Shown here piece after piece: positions 1 through 6,299 of a stretch of 15,437 nucleotides of DNA; the stretch's first letter is position 1, and every line of letters starts with the position of its first letter. The stretch is from JACOVP01 sp964390715 (GTDB lineage: Archaea; Nanobdellota; Nanobdellia; SCGC-AAA011-G17; UBA489). The stretch is taken from contig CAYMIM010000008.1 in the NCBI GenBank assembly GCA_964390715.1, forward strand, positions 1 through 15,437. The letters run 5' to 3'. Both the position numbers and the translations under genes were made by a program. The notes under the pieces were generated by a model that saw nothing but the letters and a program-made list of their open reading frames with translations, did not search any database and was not told the DNA's origin.

Positions 1-338
1 ACTTCGATAGGGTAGTTAATACCTAACATATCATTGAAACCTAAGCTTGGCTCAATTGGAGAAGTGTCATTTCTTCCTAAGAGTACTTCTTGACCATTCG
101 AAAGAATAGCGAAGACGGTGATGTTGGTAATATTGTCGAAGTAAGGTTTTTCGTCCTCATTCGTGATGTTCGAGAGGTTGAATTGCAACGGGAAAGAACG
201 ATCGTTAAAATCTACACCTACAGTTTGGTTCATGCCAGAAGTATAGGTAATGCCAAATTGCGCCGCTGAAACTGTAGAAGCTAAAGTAAAGAGAGAAATG
301 CATAGCAATAAGCCAACTATATACCTCTTTTCTAACAT
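1..338 (-). CDS. Secreted, sequon-rich surface protein (N-terminal 112 residues; C-terminus off the window)
   Basis: The minus strand from the ATG at 338 is open to the window edge, giving 112 codons plus two bases. Residues 1-25 form a signal peptide: a K4-R5 N-region, a hydrophobic stretch I7-A20, and a likely cleavage site after V23-S24-A25. The mature part is rich in N, D, T and beta-forming residues. It carries six N-X-S/T sequons (N37, N54, N57, N69, N72, N90), so an exported and probably N-glycosylated beta-sandwich protein is likely. I recognise no named family. The start is supported by the signal peptide and by a TATA box about 25 bases upstream, which would make the transcript leaderless. 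An overlapping minus-strand frame from 402 to 205 has no such features and was discarded. Confidence 0.75.
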   Translation of the reverse strand, partial: MLEKRYIVGLLLCISLFTLASTVSAAQFGITYTSGMNQTVGVDFNDRSFPLQFNLSNITNEDEKPYFDNITNITVFAILSNGQEVLLGRNDTSPIEPSLGFNDMLGINYPIE

Positions 339-357
339 AGAGGTTGTCACATTCTTC

Positions 358-369
358 TTTATATATAAA
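358..369 (-). promoter_or_regulatory. TATA box of the secreted protein gene
   Basis: On the minus strand AAACC precedes TTTATATATAAA, a textbook archaeal BRE/TATA arrangement. Its centre is about 25 bases before the ATG at 338, so transcription should start at or within a few bases of the start codon (leaderless mRNA). It is the strongest promoter-like element in the window. Confidence 0.7.
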
Positions 370-496
370 GGTTTTGGAAAAAAACGCAGGAGAATACATC
401 AAGGTTACTTTCGATGTGTGTAAGGGAATAAGATCTTAAGAGCTATTTAAAGCTTGTCAGAACATTTTGATAGTAATCTATACCTACTTGAGAAAG

Positions 497-504
497 TTTA
501 TAAG
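497..504 (+). promoter_or_regulatory. TATA box of the antitoxin-like gene
   Basis: TTTATAAG preceded by a purine-rich AGAAAG (possible BRE) is centred about 30 bases before the ATG at 531. That predicts a leader of only a few bases. A second AT-rich element (CTATTTAAAG, around 443-452) lies farther upstream with no gene at the expected distance. Confidence 0.5.
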
Positions 505-530
505 GCATTACTACCTACTGCATACTACTT

Positions 531-671
531 ATGAAACAAGCAACCATCACCATTCCAAAAGAAGAATATGAGCATCTCAAGAAGTTAGAAGAGTTAGATT
601 TCGATCTCATCAGACAATTTGTCAGCAGCTTGGATGACTTAAAGCAAGGAAATTTTAAGCAAATTGTTTAA
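531..671 (+). CDS. Small antitoxin-like protein (46 aa)
   Basis: ATG at 531 to TAA at 669-671 encodes 46 residues. The start MKQATITIPKEEYEHLKKLEE has a short beta-strand (TITIP) followed by a heptad-like charged helix, then a second acidic segment ending LDDLKQGNFKQIV. This layout, an N-terminal strand for DNA binding or dimerisation plus a charged tail that could wrap a partner, resembles small type II antitoxins common in DPANN archaea. No RelE/ParE or PIN toxin lies downstream. The next gene is convergent and overlaps the 3' end by 17 bases, so this would be an orphan antitoxin or a small regulator. The TATA box 30 bases upstream supports a real gene; the antitoxin role is inference. Confidence 0.6.
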   Translation: MKQATITIPKEEYEHLKKLEELDFDLIRQFVSSLDDLKQGNFKQIV

Positions 672-990
672 TAGCTTCTTTCATAGATTTCTCTCTATGT
701 GTTAATGCTTCAAGGATTAAATGATCGTACAGTTTGATCAATTGTTGCGCGACAAAGCTCTCTTGATTAATCTTATAGAGAGTAGCTCTTCCTATCTTTC
801 GCGTCTTGATAATGACTTCTCTCTTAGCCAATACGGGAATTAAAGTGTTTAAAGTACCCCAACTCACCTGAGCATTAAGGAGATCAGTCAGCATATAGTC
901 AAATTCACGCCCTTCTATGAAGTATTGTAAGACTCGCATACGTGGAGTATCACCTACATAATCCAGAAAAATAGATTGTTGTTTAGCCAT
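655..990 (-). CDS. Winged-helix transcriptional regulator (111 aa)
   Basis: This protein is one winged-helix DNA-binding domain. Residues about 17-35 (RMRVLQYFIEGREFDYMLTD) look like the first helices. The segment ending NTLIPVLAKREVI resembles the recognition helix with the hydrophobic pattern of ArsR/MarR-like regulators, and KTRKIGRATLYKIN forms the basic wing. The C-terminal helix (about 78-111) is probably for dimerisation. There is no ligand domain and no cysteine metal site. It is convergent with the antitoxin-like gene (17-base 3' overlap) and divergent from the 94-residue protein. Its leader has a tandem 10-bp repeat that could be an autoregulatory operator. Target genes cannot be read from sequence. 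Confidence 0.75.
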   Translation of the reverse strand: MAKQQSIFLDYVGDTPRMRVLQYFIEGREFDYMLTDLLNAQVSWGTLNTLIPVLAKREVIIKTRKIGRATLYKINQESFVAQQLIKLYDHLILEALTHREKSMKEAIKQFA

Positions 991-1010
991 AGATATTCAT
1001 AGATATTCAT
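991..1010. repeat. Two tandem copies of a 10-bp unit before the winged-helix start
   Basis: AGATATTCAT occurs at 991-1000 and again at 1001-1010, directly next to the regulator's start codon (CAT at 988-990). The 10-bp period puts both copies on one face of the helix. On the minus strand each copy contains an out-of-frame ATG (at 1000 and 1010). Confidence 0.8.
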
Positions 1011-1020
1011 AGTCATAGGG

Positions 1021-1031
1021 CATATTTAAAT
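1021..1031 (-). promoter_or_regulatory. Probable TATA box of the winged-helix regulator
   Basis: Read on the minus strand this is ATTTAAATATG, centred about 36 bases before the ATG at 990. The transcript would start near 1000, inside the tandem repeat, leaving a leader of about 10 bases. Confidence 0.45.
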
Positions 1032-1043
1032 CTTTCGTTATTA

Positions 1044-1055
1044 TACATTGATGTA
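1044..1055. promoter_or_regulatory. Inverted repeat TACAT-TG-ATGTA between divergent genes
   Basis: TACATTGATGTA has perfect 5-bp arms around a 2-bp centre. It lies between the promoter regions of the winged-helix gene (minus) and the 94-residue protein gene (plus). Size and location suit an operator for a dimeric winged-helix regulator, but short AT-rich palindromes also occur by chance. Confidence 0.35.
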
Positions 1056-1103
1056 CAATTGCATTGAGAAATAGTTATTAAGGAGTATAAAGACAAAGAC
1101 AAC

Positions 1104-1388
1104 ATGGAAGAGACAGACATCATAAAAAAGCACATGTTGCGGAAGTTAGTCCGTGCTAATATTTGGGGAGGAAAGCATACACCTCTTGATTTTGTCAAGA
1201 AAGGAATACCCGATCATTATCAAAATACACACAAAGAAAGAAAAACAATTGAGAAAGTCATAAAAGAGCTTGCAAATGTCGAATGGATTCTTGTTTTAGC
1301 AAAGAAAACTGGGAAAGGATCTGATGAACATGTTTCTCTCAATTCAAGAAAAGTAAGTGAGATTAAGAAATATTTAATGCGAGAGTAA
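1104..1388 (+). CDS. Conserved-looking hypothetical protein (94 aa)
   Basis: This encodes a basic protein of 94 residues with a helical N-terminus (IIKKHMLRKLVRANIWGGKHT), a central KGIPDHYQNTHKERK segment, a helix (IEKVIKELANVEWILVL) and a C-terminal LNSRKVSEIKKYL. The pattern of helix, K/R-rich loop and strand-like WILVLAKKTG resembles a small winged-helix or nucleic-acid-binding fold. I do not recognise a named family. ATG 1104 gives the longest protein; ATG 1134 (residue 11) is possible. The nearby AGTATAAAG at 1084-1092 is too close to serve 1104 as a TATA box but would fit an internal start. The gene ends directly before a run of five T. Confidence 0.6.
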   Translation: MEETDIIKKHMLRKLVRANIWGGKHTPLDFVKKGIPDHYQNTHKERKTIEKVIKELANVEWILVLAKKTGKGSDEHVSLNSRKVSEIKKYLMRE

Positions 1389-1393
1389 TTTTT
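1389..1393 (+). terminator. Short T-run after the 94-aa gene
   Basis: TTTTT directly follows the stop codon (1386-1388), with a further T-rich stretch just downstream. Archaeal termination uses such U-tracts without a hairpin. The run is short, so this is only a candidate. Confidence 0.3.
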
Positions 1394-1430
1394 CAGTTTA
1401 TTAGTTTAATCTCTGAGAAGTAAGTATCTA

Positions 1431-1514
1431 TGCAGGGAGAAGGAATCGAACCTTCGAAGGCACTGAGCCAATAGCTCTTGAGGCTATCCCGTTTGACCGC
1501 TCCGGCATCCCTGC
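1431..1514 (-). tRNA. tRNA-Leu(CAA)
   Basis: Read on the minus strand, the 84 nucleotides fold as a class II tRNA. The acceptor stem is GCAGGGA/TCCCTGC with discriminator A. The D-arm contains CGGTCAAACGG. The anticodon stem ATAGC/GCTAT encloses the loop CTCAAGA, so the anticodon is CAA (decodes UUG). The long variable arm has a GGC/GCC stem typical of leucine and serine tRNAs. The T stem GAAGG/CCTTC encloses the loop TTCGATT. Discriminator A, the long variable arm and the anticodon all agree on leucine. No intron is needed and no 3' CCA is encoded, so CCA would be added after transcription. The T-loop contains the A that TrmI methylates, and trmI is the divergent neighbour. Confidence 0.95.
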
Positions 1515-1536
1515 GCAATGAATATGCGAAAAAACA

Positions 1537-1546
1537 AGCTTTAAGT
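1537..1546. promoter_or_regulatory. Shared TATA-like element between tRNA-Leu and trmI
   Basis: AGCTTTAAGT (ACTTAAAGCT on the other strand) is TATA-like in both directions. It is centred about 28 bases before the 5' end of the tRNA and about 35 bases before the trmI ATG. It is the only good TATA candidate in the 62-base gap, so one element may set both divergent start sites. Confidence 0.5.
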
Positions 1547-1576
1547 AGTTTTCGAGACCAACAAAAAAAGAAGACC

Positions 1577-2302
1577 ATGGCAAAGATCAGAAAACCTGTC
1601 AAAAAAGTCTTGTATGGAGAAGAGGAAAGAAAATTCTACTGGTCAGAAGGTGATGTGCACATACAAAGCGGTGTAATCAAAGAAAAAGATCTCAAAAACA
1701 GTAGAGTAAAAACACATTTGGGAAAAGAATTGATTTGTATGCCTGCGAATTTCATAGATCAAACAGAAAGAATTGAACGTGGTCCTGCTGTCATTCGTCT
1801 CAAAGATATAGGTATCATTCTAGGCAACATTCCTCTGGATGCGAAAACAAAAGTATTAGATGCGGGTGCGGGTTGTGGTATGTTAGCTGCGTTTCTCGCT
1901 CGTACAAGTAAAAATATTACTAGTTACGAATATAATGAAACACATCTAGAAATTGCGAAGAGAAATATGCAGTTATTGGGAGTAAAATTTAAGCTGAAGA
2001 AAAAAGATATTTACCAGGGAATTGATGAAAAAAATCTTGATGTCATAACACTAGATTTACCAGAGCCTTGGCAAGTGCTTCCACATACAGAAAAAACGCT
2101 AAAGAGTGGAGGTACACTCGTTGCATTCTTGCCGCACATTTCACAAGTAGAAAAATTAGTAACACAGGCGAAAGAAAAATTCATAGTTGCGAAAGTCTGT
2201 GAAGTCATTGAAAGAGACTGGATTATCGATCCTCCAAAGATTCGTCCTAATCATCAAGGGTTAATGCACACGGCATTTTTAGTATTTTTAAGAAAAATAT
2301 AA
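1577..2302 (+). CDS. trmI: tRNA (adenine-N1)-methyltransferase, archaeal TrmI type
   Basis: This is predicted to transfer a methyl group from SAM to N1 of adenosine 57/58 in the tRNA T-loop, usually as a tetramer. The 241-residue protein has a small N-terminal beta domain (about 1-65), then GPAVIRLKD (69-77), SAM motif I VLDAGAGCG (93-101), an acidic strand end (YEYN, 117-120) and the active-site motif DLPEPW (160-165). The C-terminus has the family pattern RP (223-224) and HTAFLVFLRK (231-240). Length is typical of archaeal TrmI. I start it at ATG 1577, because the in-frame ATG at 1478 lies inside the tRNA gene on the opposite strand and adds 33 non-conserved residues. It is followed one base later by the flippase, so the two are probably co-transcribed. 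Confidence 0.88.
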   Translation: MAKIRKPVKKVLYGEEERKFYWSEGDVHIQSGVIKEKDLKNSRVKTHLGKELICMPANFIDQTERIERGPAVIRLKDIGIILGNIPLDAKTKVLDAGAGCGMLAAFLARTSKNITSYEYNETHLEIAKRNMQLLGVKFKLKKKDIYQGIDEKNLDVITLDLPEPWQVLPHTEKTLKSGGTLVAFLPHISQVEKLVTQAKEKFIVAKVCEVIERDWIIDPPKIRPNHQGLMHTAFLVFLRKI

Positions 2303-2303
2303 C

Positions 2304-3812
2304 ATGAGCTACAGCAAAACTTTAGCAAAGGGCATGATTATCTTTATGGGAGCTATGCTGCTCACAAAAATTCTCGGGTATGGATATAAAATTATCTTGT
2401 CTCGTTGGTTAGGTGCTAATGATTTCGGATTATTTTCTCTCGCTCTTGCTTTTTTCACATTGCTCTCGGGAGTTATGGTCAGTGGCATTCACTTATCATT
2501 GAGTAGATATATTGCCTATCATCGCGGAAAGAAAGACGTTGGTAAAATTACAAACGGAATTACTGGTGGAATGCAGTTAGTTATTGTAATGAATGTAATC
2601 GCGGGTATTCTCGTCTACATATTTGCTGCGCAAATTGCGCAGTTGCTTAATCATGGAGAAATTGCATCGCTCCTAAGAGTGTTTGCGTGGATGTTCCCCT
2701 TTTATGGTATCTTATTGACGCTGCAAAAAATATTTGAAGGCTATCAGCGTATTGATCTCAGCACGACTACAGATTTAGTCTTGAATATTTTACGACTAGT
2801 ATTCCTTGCTGGAGCGATTGCCATCAGCGCGACTCTGGTAAATGCAACTATAAGTTATGTCGCTGCTACAGCAGTAGTGGTATTAGGTATCTGGTTCATA
2901 GCGGAGAAGAAAGTAATCTCATTTACAAAAAAATTATTCTCCTACAATCCGAAGAATATGCAAGAAATTATTTCAGTTTCTTGGCCATTAATGATTGCGG
3001 TCATTGTGCACATTGTCATGACTTGGAGTGATACTTTAATTTTAGGGTTTTTCAGGACTGCTAGAGAAGTCGGTATCTATAATATCGCTACACCTACTGC
3101 TAATTTGTTGACTTTGCCTGTCTTCGCGTTAACCACGGTCTTCCTCCCTTTCGTAAGTAACTTATTCGCTAAAGGTGAAATGCGAAATATGATAAAATTA
3201 TACAAGACTGCAACAAAATGGATATTATTAATTTCTATTCCGCTATTACTAGTTATTATTTTATTCCCAGAAAGAATTATTCACAGCACTGCGGGAGCGG
3301 GATACGAAGAGGGATATCAGGCGTTGGCAATTCTTGCGTGGGGTGTCTTCATTTATGCTCTAGCTACGCCAGCAAACATGATGTTGTTGTCATTAAATAA
3401 GACAAGATTCATGATGAAGAATTCTATTTTTGCTTTTATTGCGAGTGTTGCATTAAATATATTATTAATTCCACGATATGGTATGAATGGAGCAGCGTGG
3501 GCGTTTGTTGGTTCCTCATTCATCATTTCAGTATTAAGAATCATAGAAGTAAAACAAGTGATTAAAACAAAAATGATCACAAAAAAGATGGTGGTGGCTG
3601 TCTTTGCTGGAATTATAGCGGCAGCGGTTGCTTATGTCACTGATCCTTGGCTAGGAAGTTTCATAGGGTTTGACTTTGTAAGATTATGTGTCAACGCTGG
3701 GATGATTGGAATTGTTTACCTGAGTCTTCTCTATATAGGAAAATGTTTCGATGAAGAAGATAAAGAGATTGTAAAAGCGATTTTTGCAAGACTAACGAGA
3801 AAGAAAAATTAA
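2304..3812 (+). CDS. Polysaccharide flippase (Wzx/MurJ, MOP superfamily)
   Basis: This integral membrane protein of 502 residues has about 12-14 hydrophobic helices. The N-terminus carries a typical start of the polysaccharide-synthesis/MATE-like fold: TKILGYGYKIILSRWLGAND, then FGLFSLALAFFTLLSG (about 21-56). The loop around 64-76 (SLSRYIAYHRGKK) is basic and probably cytoplasmic. The C-terminal half (about 360-500) matches a Polysacc_synt_C-like region with NKTRFMMKN and PRYGMNGAAWAF. Such proteins flip lipid-linked oligosaccharides from the cytoplasmic to the outer face. The start lies one base after the trmI stop. The 3' end overlaps the convergent aminotransferase by 4 bases. It would export the glycan made by the genes downstream in this window. 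Confidence 0.88.
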   Translation: MSYSKTLAKGMIIFMGAMLLTKILGYGYKIILSRWLGANDFGLFSLALAFFTLLSGVMVSGIHLSLSRYIAYHRGKKDVGKITNGITGGMQLVIVMNVIAGILVYIFAAQIAQLLNHGEIASLLRVFAWMFPFYGILLTLQKIFEGYQRIDLSTTTDLVLNILRLVFLAGAIAISATLVNATISYVAATAVVVLGIWFIAEKKVISFTKKLFSYNPKNMQEIISVSWPLMIAVIVHIVMTWSDTLILGFFRTAREVGIYNIATPTANLLTLPVFALTTVFLPFVSNLFAKGEMRNMIKLYKTATKWILLISIPLLLVIILFPERIIHSTAGAGYEEGYQALAILAWGVFIYALATPANMMLLSLNKTRFMMKNSIFAFIASVALNILLIPRYGMNGAAWAFVGSSFIISVLRIIEVKQVIKTKMITKKMVVAVFAGIIAAAVAYVTDPWLGSFIGFDFVRLCVNAGMIGIVYLSLLYIGKCFDEEDKEIVKAIFARLTRKKN

Positions 3813-4906
3813 TGTTTAGTCATAAATGCTTTAATGCAGTCTGCAACGTAGATTTGTTCTTCTTCAGTTAACTCTGGGAACATAGGTAAGGAGAGAATTC
3901 TTTTGACTAATCGTTCTGTTACTGGAAAACTACCTTCTCCATAGCCTAAGAAATTATATGCTGGCTGCAAATGAATAGGAATAGGATAGTGAATGACGGT
4001 AGACACTCCTTTCTCCGCTAAAAATTGCTGTAATCCATCTCGATCATCAACTTGAATCATGTACAAATGATAGACTGGCTTTCCATAAGGCATGGCAGTA
4101 GGTGTTTCAACAACGCCTTTGAGTAGAGTATCATAACGTTTTGCATGTTGCTGTCGTAAAGCATTCCAAGAAGCGAGATGTTTCAGTTTTTCTCGGAGCA
4201 CAACAGCTTGAATCGTGTCTAATCTGCTTTTACCGCCAATGAGTTCGTGATGATATTTAATTTTCGATCCATCATTGCGCAAGAGTCTGGTCATGTCAGC
4301 GACTTGTTGGTTGTCAGTGACTAAAGCTCCGCCATCGCCGAAGCATCCTAAGTTTTTTCCAGGATAAAAGCTAAAGGCTGCAGTCTCTCCGAAAGGAACT
4401 CTCTTGCCTTTGTACTCTGCCCCATGTGCTTGACAGGCGTCTTCAACAACAACGAGTTTGTGTTTCTTGGCTAATGCATAAATGGGTTCCAAGTCTGCGG
4501 CTTGCCCACAGAGATGCACAGGAATAATGGCTTTCGTTTTTTTAGTAATAGCTTTTTCAAGTAGTTGTACATCAATATTGAAGCTTTTTTTATCAACATC
4601 AACAAAAACTGGTGTCGCTCCAACTTTCGAGATGATCATGGCTGAAGAAAAATAGCTATTGGGTGCTGTAATAACTTCTCCACTAGTGATGCCATAAGCT
4701 CGTAATGCAAATTCCAATGCGTCAGTACCAGAATTCAAAGCAACACAGTATTTCTTGCCACAAAATTGTGCGAATTGCTGTTCGAACTCTTCTACAGCTT
4801 TGCCTTGAATAAAATCTGCGCGTTCTAAGACTCCAGTAATCTCTTTAAGTAACGCGGGATACAAAAGTTTAGTCTGTCGTTGCAGATCTACGAAGTTGAC
4901 TTTCAT
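3809..4906 (-). CDS. DegT/DnrJ/EryC1/StrS-family sugar aminotransferase
   Basis: A PLP-dependent aminotransferase that converts a keto-sugar nucleotide to an amino sugar, usually with glutamate as donor. Of 365 residues, the phosphate-binding NSGTDALE lies at 58-65, the conserved acidic residue in VVVEDACQAHG at 156, and the Schiff-base lysine in SFYPGKNLG at K184 followed by FGDGG. The motif PVHLCGQ (129-135) resembles the HLYGQ of C3 aminotransferases (FdtB, QdtB, DesV) more than the PVHFAG/HYAG of C4 enzymes (ArnB, PseC), so I favour amination at C3; this is inference. Length and motifs are complete. It has its own TATA box and lies 33 bases after the degenerate Nudix gene. It is convergent with the flippase. 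Confidence 0.9.
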   Translation of the reverse strand: MKVNFVDLQRQTKLLYPALLKEITGVLERADFIQGKAVEEFEQQFAQFCGKKYCVALNSGTDALEFALRAYGITSGEVITAPNSYFSSAMIISKVGATPVFVDVDKKSFNIDVQLLEKAITKKTKAIIPVHLCGQAADLEPIYALAKKHKLVVVEDACQAHGAEYKGKRVPFGETAAFSFYPGKNLGCFGDGGALVTDNQQVADMTRLLRNDGSKIKYHHELIGGKSRLDTIQAVVLREKLKHLASWNALRQQHAKRYDTLLKGVVETPTAMPYGKPVYHLYMIQVDDRDGLQQFLAEKGVSTVIHYPIPIHLQPAYNFLGYGEGSFPVTERLVKRILSLPMFPELTEEEQIYVADCIKAFMTKH

Positions 4907-4929
4907 AGAGAAGAAGTGAATGAAAAGGT

Positions 4930-4939
4930 CTTATAAAGA
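4930..4939 (-). promoter_or_regulatory. TATA box of the aminotransferase gene
   Basis: On the minus strand ATCTTTATAAGACC is centred about 28 bases before the ATG at 4906. It overlaps the last codons and stop of the upstream Nudix-fold gene, so the aminotransferase can be transcribed separately as a leaderless mRNA. Confidence 0.6.
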
Positions 4940-5821
4940 TTACGGGAATACGCTATCTCCTTCAAAAACACCTTTGTTTAAAGTGCCAAAAGAGACTCGT
5001 CTTCCTAAGCTATTCAGTCGTTCAACAGTCTTTAGGAATGTTTGATGGGATAAGGAAGAGAGGAGAACTGCGCATCCATCAGCGATAAGATCATCACTTG
5101 CAACAAAATTCCTAATAAGATAATCAGGTAAGTGTTTTTTCGGGACAGTCACCATGTCTTGAAGATATGCGGGATTAGCTCTTTCTTTGATTTGACCAAA
5201 AGTTAAAGGGAGGTGAACTTCAAAGTCTACCATGCCGCTAAAATCTGGAGCTGAGCCGCTATGAACGGAAATCAGTCGCAGAGAATCTAGGTAAGAAGGA
5301 TCAATGTTTAGTTCACGTGCGAATTTAGCGTGTACTGCCTGAACAAAATTAAGTGTATGGTCTGGTTGAACATGAGCTAAGCCAGCTACGCCCGCGTCAT
5401 ATTTGTCAGGGACATGAGTTGCGTTGCTTGGTCTGCGATGAATTAAGACGCTTCCATCAACTAGTTTGACAGCGCATCCAACTGCGGAGATGCGCATCGC
5501 GTTTTGAATAGGTCCAGGTAAAGGTGTTCCACGATCAGCAAGTCTGCTGGTAGAGATATAGGTCTTGAAGTCAGTAGAGCGATAAAGTAAAACAGGAAGA
5601 GAATCGGCGTCATTCAAGACTTCATACAAAGATCCCAGTCCTTTTGGTTTTGAAAAAATACCGGGATGAGTTTTCTCCAGTGATGCCCACTCAAGTTTCA
5701 CAGCAGTTCTATCGGCGTCTGTTAAAAGAGTCTCTAAATCAGCATGGAGAACATAACCACGAACAAAAGTCGTGCTTACGGGTTGCCATGGTTTGTAAAA
5801 ATATTGAATTGTTTGTTGCAT
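4940..5821 (-). CDS. Nudix-fold protein with a degenerate Nudix box (NUDT22-like architecture)
   Basis: This has 293 residues. The N-terminal part (about 15-95) contains IFSKPKGL and DFKTYISTSRL. A core strand VGCAVKLVDGSVLIHRRPS (114-132) and AGVAGLAHV (143-151) then match the entry into a Nudix fold. The helix VQAVHAKFARELNI (160-173) sits where the REUXEEXGU motif should be. On my alignment two of the three catalytic glutamates are replaced (K166, R169) and only E170 remains. The same plan, an extra N-terminal domain plus a Nudix domain, recurs in two other genes here (8724-9578 and 12123-12956). NUDT22 cleaves UDP-sugars, but this copy is probably not a hydrolase and may bind or sense a nucleotide sugar. 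Its ATG overlaps the cupin stop by one base, implying coupled translation. Confidence 0.7.
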   Translation of the reverse strand: MQQTIQYFYKPWQPVSTTFVRGYVLHADLETLLTDADRTAVKLEWASLEKTHPGIFSKPKGLGSLYEVLNDADSLPVLLYRSTDFKTYISTSRLADRGTPLPGPIQNAMRISAVGCAVKLVDGSVLIHRRPSNATHVPDKYDAGVAGLAHVQPDHTLNFVQAVHAKFARELNIDPSYLDSLRLISVHSGSAPDFSGMVDFEVHLPLTFGQIKERANPAYLQDMVTVPKKHLPDYLIRNFVASDDLIADGCAVLLSSLSHQTFLKTVERLNSLGRRVSFGTLNKGVFEGDSVFP

Positions 5822-6219
5822 TATAAAAGTTTAGTTTCTAGTTTGATAGTATTTTTAGCGTAATCTTCCTGACGTTTTGGTTTATCTGCAAGACCAACAA
5901 GAACAGAATCTTCTAGGTAACGAAGTGCGTGAGCGACATGGGGACGACAAATAATTAGTTGTCCAGGATGAATAAGATGAGTTTCTTTTTGTGCATTCGG
6001 ATCTTTTGTATCGAGAACTACTAATTCATATAAGCCATTAACAAGATAGATAATTTCTGTATGGTCGGGATGAAAATGGTTGCCACCAACAGCGTGTCTG
6101 AGGGAACGATAATAAGTCACATGATGAACAGGTTCTGTCCAGACATTAGTAATGTCCCCTCTAACAGGATCACTAACTGCTGGGTCTATAGTCCGGATTT
6201 CAAAACGAGATGGGTTCAT
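5821..6219 (-). CDS. Metal-binding cupin, possibly a nucleotide-sugar isomerase/epimerase
   Basis: A single-domain cupin of 132 residues. Motif 1 is intact as H48-F-H50-x4-E55-x6-G62. Motif 2 is PGQLIICRPHVAH (85-97), with H97 as the fourth likely metal ligand. The C-terminal pattern VLVGLADKP...EDYAKNTI recalls the tail of FdtA/QdtA 3,4-ketoisomerases (DY..N). Those enzymes also use an HxH pair, so a ketoisomerase feeding a C3 aminotransferase is a reasonable guess. A complete metal set is not typical of FdtA, so another epimerase/isomerase or a regulatory cupin is possible. It has a well-placed TATA box and is translationally coupled (TAATG) to the Nudix-fold gene that follows. Confidence 0.7.
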   Translation of the reverse strand: MNPSRFEIRTIDPAVSDPVRGDITNVWTEPVHHVTYYRSLRHAVGGNHFHPDHTEIIYLVNGLYELVVLDTKDPNAQKETHLIHPGQLIICRPHVAHALRYLEDSVLVGLADKPKRQEDYAKNTIKLETKLL

Positions 6220-6240
6220 AGTAGTTACTTAAAAGTGATA

Positions 6241-6251
6241 ACTTATAAAGC
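6241..6251 (-). promoter_or_regulatory. TATA box of the cupin gene
   Basis: GCTTTATAAGT on the minus strand is centred 27 bases before the ATG at 6219. That predicts a leaderless cupin-Nudix transcript independent of the methyltransferase gene upstream, which ends 80 bases before the cupin start. Confidence 0.6.
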
Positions 6252-6299
6252 TTTCGTTGCGAGCATCGTATATTTGTTTCATGGTTACCTATGCTATCG

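Noticed and set aside
205..402. 65-residue minus-strand frame
   Set aside because: A different frame over the same stretch encodes a signal peptide and sequon-rich protein with a TATA box at the right distance; this frame has neither.
1478..1576. In-frame upstream ATG that would add 33 residues to trmI
   Set aside because: It lies inside the tRNA-Leu gene on the opposite strand, and the added residues are just the translated antisense of the tRNA and spacer. The ATG at 1577 fits the TATA-like element and family length.
1393..1602. 69-residue minus-strand frame over the tRNA
   Set aside because: It runs straight through the tRNA-Leu gene and has no family features.
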